From JAHBNG01 sp039028975 (lineage in GTDB: Bacteria; Chloroflexota; Anaerolineae; Caldilineales; Caldilineaceae), in assembly GCA_039028975.1 (NCBI GenBank), contig JBCCHB010000070.1, forward strand, positions 18,869-82,868: 64,000 nt of DNA, given 5' to 3'. Positions 1 through 9,858 of this stretch are shown here, piece by piece. The translations under genes and the position numbers were made by a program. How positions within the stretch are numbered: the stretch's first letter is position 1; each line of letters starts with the position of its first letter. The notes beneath the pieces are model-generated. The model was not told the origin of the DNA, did not search any database, and saw only the letters and a program-made list of their open reading frames with translations.

Positions 1-2
1 AT

Positions 3-2804
3 ACGCTACCAACAGGCTATACGATAACGGTCCAGAATAGCGGTACGGATGACTTGGTCGATTCCGATGTCTACACGTCAACTGGTACCACCACACCCAC
101 CCCGATCCTGACGGGCGGCGATGTGGACCTATCGTTGGATATGGGTATCTACAGCCAGGTGGCCGTAGGTGACTATGTCTGGTTCGACGATGACTTTGAT
201 GGCAACCAGGATCCAGATGAAGGTGGCGTACCGGGTATTCAAGTGACGCTCTACAGCACCACAACGAATACACCGGTCAGCGACCCAGCAAATCCAGGTA
301 CACCTTGGACGGTCGAGACAGATGCTGATGGGCATTATCTCTTCGATGCGTTGCCTGTGGATGGATACTACGTCGTCTTTGACCTAGCTACGATACCGGA
401 TGGCTATCAGGTAACGAAGCAGAACGTGGTTGCTGATGTCTCTGACTCGGATGCTGATCCAAATACCGGACAGTCTGGTACAACAGGCCAGCTCGACAAT
501 GGTAGTGCGGATCTGACGTTGGATATGGGTATCTATAAACTGGTGAGTGTCGGTGACAAAGTCTGGTTTGACAACGATGCAGATGGCCAGCAAGATGCTG
601 GTGAGCCAGGTGTTCCGAACGTAACTGTGACGCTTTACCAGGCCGACGGTACAGCAACGGGACTGACCGAGACAACTGATGCCAACGGCAACTATCTCTT
701 TGAGAATCTTGAGCCAGGCGACTACTATGTGGTCTTTGATCCAGCATCGTTACCAGCAAACCATATCATCACCACCCAGGATGCAGCAGGTGTTGACAAC
801 CTCTTCGACTCGGACGCGGATCCGACGACGGGGCAGACATCACCCAGTGGCTTCATTCCGAGTGGTGAGGCGTATCTCGGACTTGATATGGGTATCATCG
901 GCCCGGTCAGTATCGGTAACCGTGTCTGGTATGACACCGATCGGGACGGCCTTCAGGATGATGACGAGACGCAAGGCGTGGCCAACGTTACGGTACGCGT
1001 CTACACCTTCGACGGTCAGCTTGTAGTCGACTTGGACGGTAACCCTGTCGGTGAGATACAGACCGATGACCAAGGGAACTATATGTTCGAGAATCTGCCA
1101 CCTGGTGCCTATATGGTCGAGTTTGATGTGAGCACCGTTCCTGGTAACTTTGTCATCAGTGAGCAATCAGTCGGTGCAAACTCCGCGGTTGATTCGGATG
1201 CAAGCCTATCCACCGGACGTACGGCAGCAACCTTCTATCTACCAGCAGGTGAGCAGGATCTAAACTTGGATATGGGTGTCCATCAACCAATAGGTGTTCG
1301 CATAGGTGACTTCGTCTGGGAAGACCTGAATGGTGACGGTATCCAGGATCTAGGCGAGCCAGGCGTCGGCGGTGTTACAGTCGAACTCTGGACGCTTGAT
1401 GCAGATGGTAAGGGTGTCTATACTGGCCAAAGTGTACCGACCGACCAGAATGGTGGCTATCTCTTCGACGAAATGCCTGCGGGTGAGTACTATGTAGTCT
1501 TCGACCTGGAGACCCTGCCTGATGGTTATGCACCGACCATAGCGAACAAGCCGTTGTTGGATGACTCTCTAGATTCGGACGCTGATCCGCAGACAGGTCA
1601 AACGCCAAGCACTGGCCCACTTACCAATGGTCAGCAGGATCTAACGCTGGATATGGGTGTATACCGTCTGGCAAGCTTGGGTGATACGGTTTGGCTAGAT
1701 GGGGATGCTGACGGTATCCAAGAGACTGGCGAACCAGGTGTGGAAGGTGTTACAGCCGAGCTCTTCAACGGAGATGGCACATCTACTGGTCTAACGACTA
1801 CGACTGACGCGGATGGGAAGTACAGCTTTACCAACCTGGCACCGGGAGACTACTACGTACGCTTTACGTTGCCAGACGGGTTTACTATCACTTCCCAGAA
1901 CCAAGGTGTTGATGATGCTGTTGATTCAGATGTGGATGCAGTCACACAGCAGACGCCTGTGACTACGCTTATCAGTGGCGAGAATGATCCGAGCTGGGAT
2001 ATGGGTATCTTCAAGCCAGCCGCCATTGGTAATTATGTCTGGTCTGAAGACGACGGGGATGGCATCCAAGAAGCGGGTGAGGAACCACTGGAGAACGTAA
2101 CCGTTCAGCTCTACAATTCTGAGAATCAGCTGATTGCGACTATGCAGACTGACTCGAATGGTTATTATGGCTTCACGGATCTCGATCCAGGCGACTACTA
2201 TGTGCAATTTGTCTCACCTGTTGGTTTGGTACCAACGCAAAGCAATCAGGGAGATGATGACACGGTTGATTCTGATGTCGAGCCCACTACGGGACGGACA
2301 TCTGTGACAACCCTAGATAGCGACGAGTTCGACTCAACGTGGGACGCAGGCTTTACGCAACCGGCTTCTTTGGGTAACTTTGTCTGGCTTGATGTGAATA
2401 AGAATGGTATTAAGGATGAGTTTGAGAGTGGTGTTGGTGGTGTGACGGTTGTTCTCTATGATAACCAAACCGGTGATATTGTGGATACCACAACGACGGA
2501 TAACACAGGTTTCTACCAGTTTACGAATCTAGCACCAGGCGACTACTATCTCGACTTCGAACCTACGGCGAACTTCCAGTTCACCCAGCAGGGTGTAACT
2601 GGCAGCCCAACTGATTTCAATTCAGATGCCGATCCCGAAACGGGTCTGACAGAGTCCATTACACTTGAAGCAGGAGAAGATTCTCCGGACTGGGGTGCTG
2701 GTCTCTTCATTGAACCAACGGCACTGGATGAGACAGATGAACCGGATGATGAACCAGATACAGAGCCGCTAGACACATTTGTTCCGTTCTTCACACTGCG
2801 CTAG
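3..2804 (+). CDS. Large surface protein of SdrD B-like repeats, 5' end missing
   Basis: The frame is open from base 3 and the first visible residues already belong to a repeat, so the true start lies upstream of the window; 933 residues are seen. Seven complete repeats of about 110-120 residues plus the tail of another follow one another. Each begins with a pattern like (S/A)(V/L/I)G(D/N)xVWxDxxxDGxQDxxE, continues with GVxxVTVxLY and TDxxGxYxFxNLxPGDYYVxF, and ends with DSDADPxTG and LDMG. This is the SdrD_B/Cna_B-like fold of secreted adhesins; the Asp-rich DxDxDG segments are likely calcium sites. After the last repeat comes an acidic Asp/Glu/Pro/Thr tail and a hydrophobic end (VPFFTLR). 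No LPXTG sorting signal or C-terminal membrane helix is seen. Role (adhesin or S-layer/matrix protein) is inferred. A strong terminator lies about 160 bp downstream. Confidence 0.9.
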   Translation, partial: TLPTGYTITVQNSGTDDLVDSDVYTSTGTTTPTPILTGGDVDLSLDMGIYSQVAVGDYVWFDDDFDGNQDPDEGGVPGIQVTLYSTTTNTPVSDPANPGTPWTVETDADGHYLFDALPVDGYYVVFDLATIPDGYQVTKQNVVADVSDSDADPNTGQSGTTGQLDNGSADLTLDMGIYKLVSVGDKVWFDNDADGQQDAGEPGVPNVTVTLYQADGTATGLTETTDANGNYLFENLEPGDYYVVFDPASLPANHIITTQDAAGVDNLFDSDADPTTGQTSPSGFIPSGEAYLGLDMGIIGPVSIGNRVWYDTDRDGLQDDDETQGVANVTVRVYTFDGQLVVDLDGNPVGEIQTDDQGNYMFENLPPGAYMVEFDVSTVPGNFVISEQSVGANSAVDSDASLSTGRTAATFYLPAGEQDLNLDMGVHQPIGVRIGDFVWEDLNGDGIQDLGEPGVGGVTVELWTLDADGKGVYTGQSVPTDQNGGYLFDEMPAGEYYVVFDLETLPDGYAPTIANKPLLDDSLDSDADPQTGQTPSTGPLTNGQQDLTLDMGVYRLASLGDTVWLDGDADGIQETGEPGVEGVTAELFNGDGTSTGLTTTTDADGKYSFTNLAPGDYYVRFTLPDGFTITSQNQGVDDAVDSDVDAVTQQTPVTTLISGENDPSWDMGIFKPAAIGNYVWSEDDGDGIQEAGEEPLENVTVQLYNSENQLIATMQTDSNGYYGFTDLDPGDYYVQFVSPVGLVPTQSNQGDDDTVDSDVEPTTGRTSVTTLDSDEFDSTWDAGFTQPASLGNFVWLDVNKNGIKDEFESGVGGVTVVLYDNQTGDIVDTTTTDNTGFYQFTNLAPGDYYLDFEPTANFQFTQQGVTGSPTDFNSDADPETGLTESITLEAGEDSPDWGAGLFIEPTALDETDEPDDEPDTEPLDTFVPFFTLR

Positions 2805-2828
2805 GAGGGCCCAGCAGATAACAACCAA

Positions 2829-2859
2829 CTGACCAGGGGTTTGCCAAATCCCTGGTTAG
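2829..2859 (+). other. Short hairpin after the SdrD-B gene
   Basis: CTGACCAGGG at 2829-2838 pairs with CCCTGGTTAG at 2850-2859 (ten pairs, one of them G-T) 25 bases after the stop codon. No U-tract follows, so it is more likely a 3'-end protecting hairpin than the terminator itself. The rest of 2805-2964 shows nothing recognisable. Confidence 0.45.
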
Positions 2860-2964
2860 TACCCCGAGCTTTGGCACAGATGAGAACAGGGTATTCGACT
2901 GAAACGATGCCGCATTAGTCTCACCTAGTGCTAAGGATTTCTAGGGTAGTTTCGAGTATTCAGT

Positions 2965-3010
2965 AAAGAGAGTGGAAGCTTGACACTTCAAGCTTCCACT
3001 CTCTTTTTTT
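2965..3010 (+). terminator. Rho-independent terminator
   Basis: A perfect 19-bp inverted repeat (2965-2983 against 2988-3006) with a 4-base loop CACT ends in a run of T to 3010. It is the strongest terminator in the window and separates the SdrD-B gene from the histidine kinase. Confidence 0.92.
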
Positions 3011-3166
3011 CGGCTCTTTGGGATTTCATGTGGTTGACAACTTTACTGAACAAGGATTTTAAAGAGTACGAAGATTTCTCTCTTCTACTCTTAGAAATCT
3101 GGCTAATCCCTGTTCATTTTTTCTGTCAACCTCGTGAGAGCCGGTTGAATCTTTTTTTTCTTGTTG

Positions 3167-3271
3167 TATAGGAAAGTGTAAAACTCGTACCTGAAACATG
3201 GACAAATTCTGGCTGCTCAGGCAGTGGTCGCTCCGAACTAGCTGACGGCTGATTGGCTGAAAGCTTTTTAT
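3167..3271 (+). repeat. Dispersed intergenic repeat, copy A
   Basis: About 100 bp that recur at 43795-43897 (copy B) and, more diverged, at 52757-52851 (copy C). Shared blocks in order: GGAAAGTRTAAAA, AAACATGG/GATGACC, CAAATTCTGGCTGCTCA, GCAGTGGTCG, AACTAGCTGACGGCTGAT and GCTGAAAGCTTTTT. Here it ends 60 bases before the histidine kinase start. It contains small dyads (CTGC/GCAG, AGCT/AGCT) but no ORF. Confidence 0.8.
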
Positions 3272-3330
3272 AATTTTTCTTGTAAAGTAATCGTAAGGCT
3301 ATGGGTGAAGGACTATTGTAAAATAGTCTG

Positions 3331-5331
3331 ATGACCACACTATCGATTCTTAGTGTTTTGTTGCTTTGGGGTACACTGCTGGTAGAGGCAAGCATTGTGC
3401 GCTATGCTTGGTTGCGCCGTACTGCATCTGGAGCTGTGCCGCTGATACTTCTGATAGGAATCGAAGTTATCCTGATTTTGATATCTTGGGGGGAGGCATT
3501 TGTTTATGCGACAGCAGAGCGTACCTACATCACAATGGTCGCTTTATTTCTCTTATCTCTCTATGGGCCGATTGCGTTTGTTTTGTTGTTACAGCTAAGT
3601 GGGCGAACCCACTGGATGACGGCTCGGACCTGGGGGATACTTTCTATCGAACCATTGATCAGTATCTTGATTGGCGTTGCAGGTGATAGTCAGGGACTGA
3701 TCCTGGAGCGCAGTTGGTATACTAATGGTCAGCCTTTGGATGGTTCCATTCTATCGTACGTTGGGCCTTGGTTAGTCTTTGACACATTATATGGGTACGG
3801 GCTGACTTTTTTTGCCATGGGTCTACTCGCCGTGGATTACCATGACGCATCTCCACTCTTTCGTCGGCAGATCCAGTTTGTCCTGCTTAGCGGCCTGATT
3901 GCGGTTCTATTCGATCAGAATTATGTAACGTATGACTTTATCGTTCCTCCCTACGTAATTGATGCTGTTGGGATGATGAGCAGCTCAGTCATTTTATGCA
4001 TCGGGCTCTTCTATTACCAAACACTGGATCTTCTGCCCATTGCCAATAACCGGGTGATTGAGACATTAGCTGACGGCGTAATTGTATTGGATGCGCAGTT
4101 GCGCATTATTAATGGTAATCCGGCCGCGGAACAATTTATTGGGCATCCTCTGACTTCACTCATTGGGCTTTCGGCTAGAGATGCAATTTTCCCCACAGAC
4201 CAAATTGCCCCTCTTTTTCACACCCAAGATGCCAGCCTGGGCGAAATGATGATTACGACTACAGGTGGACCAATCTGTTTACATGTACAGAAAACGCCAA
4301 TCGATTATCCCCGAACGGGTATTGTTGGGTATACACTTTTGATTCGGGATATCACAAGTCAAAAGAGATTAGAGATTTTGCTCACAGAGGCTAAAGAAGA
4401 AGCAGAAGCGGATAGTCAGGCCAAAAGTGATTTTCTCTCGCTTATTGGCCATGAGCTGCGGACGCCACTCAGCGTGATTCTGTTACGAAGTCGCATTCTC
4501 CAGAAGCAAATTGGAAAATACCCAAACGATAAGCAGATTGCCTCTGCGCAAAGCATTGAGGAGAATAGTCGAAAATTGGCTGCCCTGATCGATGATATGT
4601 TAGAGCAGGCTCGGCTTCAGCGTGAGGAGCGCAGCGTGCTGACCATGGCAGATGTTTTTACCGATTCTCTGGTGCGCTATGCCATTATGTGTGTCAGTGC
4701 AGATGCCGAGATAAAAGGTGTTAATGTCACATTTAATACCCTATTTGCACCCAAATATATTTATGGAGATAGACAGAAACTCTGCCAATTGATGAAAATC
4801 TTGCTTGAGAAGGCTCTCTGGCTTTCAGCCAAAGGGGAACGGATAGCGATCGATATTATTACAAATCAAATTACACACAACCAAACTACTTACAACCAAG
4901 TAGAAAAAAGTCAACGCAAGCAAAACCAAGAAATGTCCATCATCCAAATTACCATCAGTGCTGCCCACACTGCTCTAGATTGGGGAGAGTTGGACCAAAT
5001 CCGAAAATTTTTCATACCATCAGAGCCAGATTCACTTCGAGCCGACGCATCTAACCCGATTCGGGTAATTCCCGATGCCTTTTACCAAGGCAATCCTGAA
5101 TGGGTACGCGTCAAGCACCTCCTTGAACTCCACTACGGGCAGATGGACATTACCATCACCGAGGAAGAGGAGATCACATTCAATGTCTTGCTACCCAGCG
5201 AGCATCCGCTGGATGCAGCCACTCCTCTCGAGAAGGTTCTAGGGGTCGCCCATGGCTCAAGGTCCACCGCCAAGGACGAAAAAGAACCTGCTAATCCTTC
5301 TGAATTCGTTTCCTACTTTCAGAGCAGATAG
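3331..5331 (+). CDS. 7TM-type sensor histidine kinase with degenerate ATPase end
   Basis: 666 residues. Residues 1-235 hold about seven hydrophobic helices of the HisKA_7TM sensor type. A PAS domain follows (about 238-350, ETLADGVIVLDAQ...), then a short coiled coil and a HisKA dimerisation helix with H-box GHELRTPL, phospho-acceptor His374. The C-terminal ATP-binding part is unusual: where an N-box is expected (LLxNAxKxT) the sequence reads LLEKALWLSAKG without the Asn, and I find no DxGxG G1 box or GxGLG G2 box before the end. It is therefore either a kinase with very diverged catalysis or a histidine-phosphotransfer/sensor partner needing another kinase. No response regulator is adjacent. 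Repeat copy A lies just upstream. ATG start, weak GAAGGA upstream. Confidence 0.85.
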   Translation: MTTLSILSVLLLWGTLLVEASIVRYAWLRRTASGAVPLILLIGIEVILILISWGEAFVYATAERTYITMVALFLLSLYGPIAFVLLLQLSGRTHWMTARTWGILSIEPLISILIGVAGDSQGLILERSWYTNGQPLDGSILSYVGPWLVFDTLYGYGLTFFAMGLLAVDYHDASPLFRRQIQFVLLSGLIAVLFDQNYVTYDFIVPPYVIDAVGMMSSSVILCIGLFYYQTLDLLPIANNRVIETLADGVIVLDAQLRIINGNPAAEQFIGHPLTSLIGLSARDAIFPTDQIAPLFHTQDASLGEMMITTTGGPICLHVQKTPIDYPRTGIVGYTLLIRDITSQKRLEILLTEAKEEAEADSQAKSDFLSLIGHELRTPLSVILLRSRILQKQIGKYPNDKQIASAQSIEENSRKLAALIDDMLEQARLQREERSVLTMADVFTDSLVRYAIMCVSADAEIKGVNVTFNTLFAPKYIYGDRQKLCQLMKILLEKALWLSAKGERIAIDIITNQITHNQTTYNQVEKSQRKQNQEMSIIQITISAAHTALDWGELDQIRKFFIPSEPDSLRADASNPIRVIPDAFYQGNPEWVRVKHLLELHYGQMDITITEEEEITFNVLLPSEHPLDAATPLEKVLGVAHGSRSTAKDEKEPANPSEFVSYFQSR

Positions 5332-5498
5332 CCATTGAGTACTTTGTAAACAAAATGGTTTGGTATTTTCGTCCTTACCCCTGGCCCTTCATATCCGTCA
5401 ACTTAGCGGGAAGAGGAATTTATAGTAATTCAGAAATAGCTTAAACTTCAGCAATCGTTGAAAACAGAGCAGAAAGAGGACTGTCCCGAAAGAATCAG

Positions 5499-5774
5499 GT
5501 GAAGCGAGCAATTTTTAAAGATTGGAATGAACTAGTCAAAAGCCTGCCGGAGGACCTAGACGAAAGTGCGAAAGAACCCCTTTTGGATAAACTCGCATTT
5601 TTCATTTTTCGTGTGACTTATACTAACTTGCCTCTGGTCAACCTGGATGGATTCCGTTTCGATATTCTCACTTGGCTCAAAGGCATTGATGAGAGCTCTA
5701 ACTACTCTGAAATCACAGTCGTCTCCAAAGATGATGGACAAAAACGACTTCTATTTCCAATCCTCTCTTTCTGA
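5499..5774 (+). CDS. Small hypothetical protein
   Basis: GTG-initiated frame of 91 residues, mixed charge, no signal peptide or membrane segment. It reads like a coding sequence (evenly spread charged and hydrophobic residues: NELVKSLPEDLDESAKE) but I recognise no family. Its 3' end overlaps the end of the convergent collagenase gene by 24 bases. There is no clear Shine-Dalgarno sequence directly ahead of the GTG. It may be a remnant. Confidence 0.35.
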   Translation: MKRAIFKDWNELVKSLPEDLDESAKEPLLDKLAFFIFRVTYTNLPLVNLDGFRFDILTWLKGIDESSNYSEITVVSKDDGQKRLLFPILSF

Positions 5775-8180
5775 ATCCCCCACTTCCACCAACCGAATCA
5801 CTTCCATCGTATTCTCACCCTTCTCCCCATAAGCAGGCAACGGAGCTAGCCTCCGATCATTGGCAACGATTCGATGGTGAACGGTTTGGTGAGTATGTCC
5901 GGATATGCTGGCCGCCTGAAGTGGTCCCGCTGGTAGTGGACCAATTGAGCCAGTGAGTGGGTCTTTCAATGCCTCAAGCTCAGCCTCTCGTAGCTCTTGG
6001 GCAGCCTTGATGCACTCCTGGCCGTATGTGCCGCGTAGATCTCGTTCTACCAACTCCAAAGAGGGTAAGCCAGTGATGGTGAGAAAGTCTTCCACCTTGT
6101 ATTTGTCGTTGCGGAGGGCCTCAAATAGATTGACCACGCTGGGTGTTTCATGCTGGATCAAATAGTTCATAACAGTCCAGGCAAAATCATAATCAAAGGT
6201 CCCTGGCTCATCATACCCGGTTCGAAGAACCAATAAGCTCTGAAGACTTTGGCCACCAATTCTGTCGCAGACGGTGAGCAATCGATCTCTAGGATATGGA
6301 TCGGTACTGATGCCTCTATCAATACCTACCTCGGCGAAAAATTCCGCCGTGCCTTCATCAATCCAGCCTTTGGGTTGCTCATGGTAGCCCACATCTGACC
6401 AGACGCCGGGCAGGACATAGCGACCCATGAGATAGTGGGTAAACTCGTGCTGAATCAGGTGTTCAACTGTAAAGAAGCTCTCACCCACCGTTCGCTGGTA
6501 AGTGTAGAGCCTATTTTCGCTCTCAAAGTACAATCCACCCGCATCGCCGCCATATCCCACAAAGGCGTTCATATATTGCTGATAGAGCGGATGAGAGGCA
6601 AACAATAGCAGCTCCAGATCGGCACTATCTGAACCGAGAACGGGTGACTGAAATGATGGTCCAAAAAGGTCAAAGAAGAGCACCTCTTGAGTGGCCATCA
6701 ATCCGATGATGACGGGTAGTTCTTCGGCTGGCAAACCGCTGCGAATGGAAATGTGATCCATTGTCAGCGTATTGGCTAGATGTTCCGCCTCAAAGGCTAA
6801 TTGCAACTCAGCTAATCGTTCTGAGCCTTGGTAGATATCCAGCGCGTGGACCATAGCCGACTGGGCAGCAAAGTCATCTTCAAGTCGATACGCTTCTTCC
6901 ATGATAGCAACAATCTGGGTCTTTTGATTGGATTGGGCGACAAACCGAGTCATGGTTGTAAAGGCAAAGGCTGCGTATTCGCGTAGCCAAGATTCGTCAC
7001 TGGTCAATCTTCCTTGGAGGAAGTGCAAATCTGCCTCCGATAGTGCCTCTTTTGCTTGGATCAGGCGCGTGGTTGCTACCATAGCCCGATAGCGTAAATC
7101 CGCACTGATTTGGCTGTTTTGAATGAGCTGTTCCAACGCTGGTTGGGCAGCAAAATGGGGAAAATAGAAGGTATCCATGAGCCACACAGCTTCGAGCAAA
7201 ACGTCTTCAGAAAACTCATTCCTTAGCTGGTCCAGCAGTAGGGCGCTCATGCGTTCAGCAACCACAGAGCGCATTAAAACCTGGAGTGCCTCATCTTGGT
7301 TGCGTTCAGCCAAGCGCCCAAGGACCCGTAAGGCATTGCGGCGCGCCCACGGGATCTCTGCAATGGCGGCTAGCTCTATGAGCATCTGCACGTCGTCATA
7401 GCGGGCGGTCTCGCCTAAATCGGAAGCGACTGCTTCGATGCAGTAATAGTCGCCATAGGGAACCATTGCCAGTAGTGACTGGCTGTTCATAATGGCACCA
7501 ATATCTAGGCCACTTTCTGAGCCGCTACTTTGAGATCCCGTAGAGAGTAACGGGCATCGGTACATTTGACCCGATTCGAGGGCAGGGATGACGAATGTGG
7601 ACCACTGTTCACAAAGGTGGGAATCCGTACATTGCTGAATTGCAGGGATGAGATTCTTGTAGAGATCATCGATGATCTCGCTATCAAAACGAAATTGATC
7701 ATCTTTGAGACGCTGAAAGACAGCCCACCAGACGCCATCGGCGGCAGCCTCTGAGCGTATGAGCAAGTAAAAGGCTTCGAGATATTGGGATGGCGTGCTG
7801 AGTAAGCGTTCCACCAGCAAGTCTGCACAGCTTGGATTGGTTTCAACCAAGTTGATCTGACGCGCTGGTTCAGTTACGGTTGTTAACTCTAAGCAGGATA
7901 GTTCTTCGGAAAAGGCTATTTTGTAGGTCTGAATGGCTCTTTCGGCAGGTGCTGATTTATGCTGGTTTGATGAGTCATCCGCATCGAGAGAGGTTGTATC
8001 GGTTTCTAGGGAGCGACTGACCAGACTATTGTGCAGGTAATCAGGGGGGATTTCTTTGGCCTGGGCAGATTCAGTCGATATGGGATTGCTTAGGGAAACG
8101 ACTAGGCAGAATAGATAGAAGAACTGTGCGCATCGGGGGAACGAAGGGCGCGGGACAAACGGGTACAACTTGGACGGCAT
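5751..8180 (-). CDS. Secreted M9-type (collagenase-like) metallopeptidase
   Basis: 809 residues. The N-terminus has a basic start and a hydrophobic stretch (FFYLFCLVVSL) ending in SAQA, a signal peptide. The middle (about 180-480) is a helical, HEAT-like solenoid. The catalytic part contains NRLYTYQRT, then HEFTHYLMGRY with zinc ligands His578 and His582 and catalytic Glu579, and WIDEGTAEFFA with third ligand Glu609, 31 residues on. The order of a HEAT-like activator domain, HEYTH-xLxGRY and EGxAExFA matches clostridial collagenases (peptidase family M9, gluzincins) better than M1 or M4. The downstream PKD/collagen-binding domains of ColG/ColH are absent. Start ATG is preceded by GGAGAG at good distance. 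Substrate (collagen or another matrix protein) is inferred. Confidence 0.82.
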   Translation of the reverse strand: MPSKLYPFVPRPSFPRCAQFFYLFCLVVSLSNPISTESAQAKEIPPDYLHNSLVSRSLETDTTSLDADDSSNQHKSAPAERAIQTYKIAFSEELSCLELTTVTEPARQINLVETNPSCADLLVERLLSTPSQYLEAFYLLIRSEAAADGVWWAVFQRLKDDQFRFDSEIIDDLYKNLIPAIQQCTDSHLCEQWSTFVIPALESGQMYRCPLLSTGSQSSGSESGLDIGAIMNSQSLLAMVPYGDYYCIEAVASDLGETARYDDVQMLIELAAIAEIPWARRNALRVLGRLAERNQDEALQVLMRSVVAERMSALLLDQLRNEFSEDVLLEAVWLMDTFYFPHFAAQPALEQLIQNSQISADLRYRAMVATTRLIQAKEALSEADLHFLQGRLTSDESWLREYAAFAFTTMTRFVAQSNQKTQIVAIMEEAYRLEDDFAAQSAMVHALDIYQGSERLAELQLAFEAEHLANTLTMDHISIRSGLPAEELPVIIGLMATQEVLFFDLFGPSFQSPVLGSDSADLELLLFASHPLYQQYMNAFVGYGGDAGGLYFESENRLYTYQRTVGESFFTVEHLIQHEFTHYLMGRYVLPGVWSDVGYHEQPKGWIDEGTAEFFAEVGIDRGISTDPYPRDRLLTVCDRIGGQSLQSLLVLRTGYDEPGTFDYDFAWTVMNYLIQHETPSVVNLFEALRNDKYKVEDFLTITGLPSLELVERDLRGTYGQECIKAAQELREAELEALKDPLTGSIGPLPAGPLQAASISGHTHQTVHHRIVANDRRLAPLPAYGEKGENTMEVIRLVEVGDSEREDWK

Positions 8181-8388
8181 ACTACTCTCTCCTGTACTAC
8201 GATAGATGGCCAGAAAAAGCTTGTCCCCATGAAAAAGGGGCTCTCCTCTCTTTTCGGAAATATCCAGAGCAGATTGGATAAGCGCCGGGACAAGGCTTTT
8301 CTGGCTATTTCACTTGGGCAAACTACGGCTTTTAGATCGACCGTAACTAATACAGTGTACTGTAAATTATACAACATTAAAAGGTTCT

Positions 8389-8492
8389 GTCGTAGGCGCT
8401 GTTTTCAACTGCGCAAGCGTGGCCAACCACTCATTTTCAAGAGGAATGAAGGGATTCTCCATGCTCGTGCGGTTACAAACCGCACCTACGAC
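8389..8492. repeat. Inverted-repeat element (MITE-like) upstream of the collagenase gene
   Basis: 16-bp imperfect terminal inverted repeats, GTCGTAGGCGCTGTTT at 8389-8404 against AAACCGCACCTACGAC at 8477-8492, enclose about 70 bp without an ORF. The right end also forms its own hairpin, an 8-bp perfect stem 8467-8474/8478-8485 around ACA. No second copy is seen in this window. The interval 8181-8388 shows nothing but the collagenase promoter region. Confidence 0.55.
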
Positions 8493-8506
8493 GGGTCGTT
8501 TCTAAA

Positions 8507-8603
8507 GTAGCCATCCATTTTGGGCGGGAGGGGGACGAAATCGCCCTGTTCCAGGCGAAACTCACGGATTCTTGACGTCCACCGCCCTGCAAGGACGGTC
8601 TAC
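8507..8603 (-). repeat. MITE-like element, copy 1
   Basis: 97 bp, read on the minus strand from GTAGACCGTCC to GGATGGCTAC. The same element lies on the plus strand at 37525-37648. The ends form terminal inverted repeats (GTAGACCGTCC versus GTAGCC.ATCC). Shared inner blocks are TTGCAGGGCGGTGGACG and CCCAAAATGGA. This copy lacks the 24-bp insertion present in copy 2. The stretch 8604-8973 beyond it shows nothing I can interpret. Confidence 0.7.
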
Positions 8604-8973
8604 CAATGGACTGTCCTAATATTGCAAAACTTAGCATATACTGCACTGGTTTCGATCAGGGTATAGGCAAAGATGTGGGCTTTGGGTAGAATGCGGGTAG
8701 GGTCCGCAAGTAGGGTGTGATGTACTTCGATGCTGACCGAATGGGTTATGTGGAGAGGATTTTATTACGGCGGGGCTGAGAAGAGGGTGACAGTTAACCG
8801 TCAAATATTTCAAATAGATAGTACGTCATTTGGCTTAGGCCAAATTTTACGAATGAGAACTCAAAAACTTGCTCATTTGATGAAGGGATACCCGAATGAA
8901 ATGCGCGAGTTCTCTACGGGAGAGGGGCCAGTACTGAAGGCAGGAATCCCCAATGACTTCGTTGACAGAATAC

Positions 8974-9858
8974 TTAATCGGCGGGCGACTGATTCTGATA
9001 GCCTGCCTTCAACCCGTTTTCGCTTGTCTTTTCATAAAGCGGACCCAACAAATCCATTAGGGATTCATTCATAAACCCAGGTTGTCCCAAGCGCCGCAGA
9101 ACCGATAGAGAGGTGACAGGCTCCCGAATCGACGTGGCAATCTGTTCAACTGACTGACCCAAGTCCCAGAAGTACTCCAATGTCTCTTCCAAGGGGATGG
9201 CAGGTTCCTCGGTGATGTACTCCGCCTGCTCTTCAGCCAATTCCAGAGCACCGTCCGCTTCGGCACTTCGATGGCCGAGGGCTTCTGCAATCTCTTCTTG
9301 CGTACGACCTCGTAATTTGAAAATTAGGAAGGGATCTTCGTCAAACTGCTCACCCAGGATATAGTGGACCGCAGCGACATGTTTACATGGGTTAGATGGA
9401 TCAGGGCAGCTACAGTTGGTCTCCAGTTCCCTGCGTTTTTCGGGAAAAAGGCTCACCTGTGCCGCAGAAAAGGCCTCCTCGATATCTTGGGGCATCTCCC
9501 CCGCCAATAGTTGAGCACTCAAGATGGCTCGTTCGCTCATGGCATCCAGAACTTTGTCCCACTGCTTATCCGTCAGCGGCTTAAGCGCAATCTCCACTTC
9601 ATAGGGTGTATAGCTCGATCCCTGAACCGATGCCACAATTCCCCAACTGGTATCCTCTAAGGAGAGTACCTGGCCTTTTCGTGCATAGGTGCGCCCTCTA
9701 CTCAACCGTCCCGAAGCAGTGATCTTTTCTAGCGCTTCAATCCAGCGCTTGGCCCACCAGCTCTTGGTAAAGTCGCCTCGCTTGCTGCGCGCTTTGATGC
9801 CTTCATCCGTTTGGATAGGCTTGGTATATTCATAGGAATCGTAGAAGTTGTAGGCCAT
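8974..9858 (-). CDS. SWIM zinc-finger protein
   Basis: 294 residues. The SWIM motif is CxCx(n)CxH: CSCPDPSNPCKHVAAVHY at about residues 148-165, a zinc-binding finger that contacts DNA or proteins. The N-terminal part (ARSKRGDFTKSWWAKRW, ASGRLSRGRTYARKGQV) is the conserved region found in stand-alone SWIM proteins that travel with SNF2 helicases. It is the last gene of a minus-strand operon, 131 bp behind the SNF2 gene, which fits a helicase partner role. An Asp/Glu-rich tail follows the finger. ATG start. Confidence 0.88.
   Translation of the reverse strand: MAYNFYDSYEYTKPIQTDEGIKARSKRGDFTKSWWAKRWIEALEKITASGRLSRGRTYARKGQVLSLEDTSWGIVASVQGSSYTPYEVEIALKPLTDKQWDKVLDAMSERAILSAQLLAGEMPQDIEEAFSAAQVSLFPEKRRELETNCSCPDPSNPCKHVAAVHYILGEQFDEDPFLIFKLRGRTQEEIAEALGHRSAEADGALELAEEQAEYITEEPAIPLEETLEYFWDLGQSVEQIATSIREPVTSLSVLRRLGQPGFMNESLMDLLGPLYEKTSENGLKAGYQNQSPAD

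Noticed and set aside
3167..3271. Repeats A, B and C as attC or attI sites
   Set aside because: No RYYYAAC/GTTRRRY pair with matching L boxes; only short dyads.
8730..9074. 114-residue plus-strand frame
   Set aside because: Overlaps the end of the SWIM gene and shows no coding character or ribosome site.
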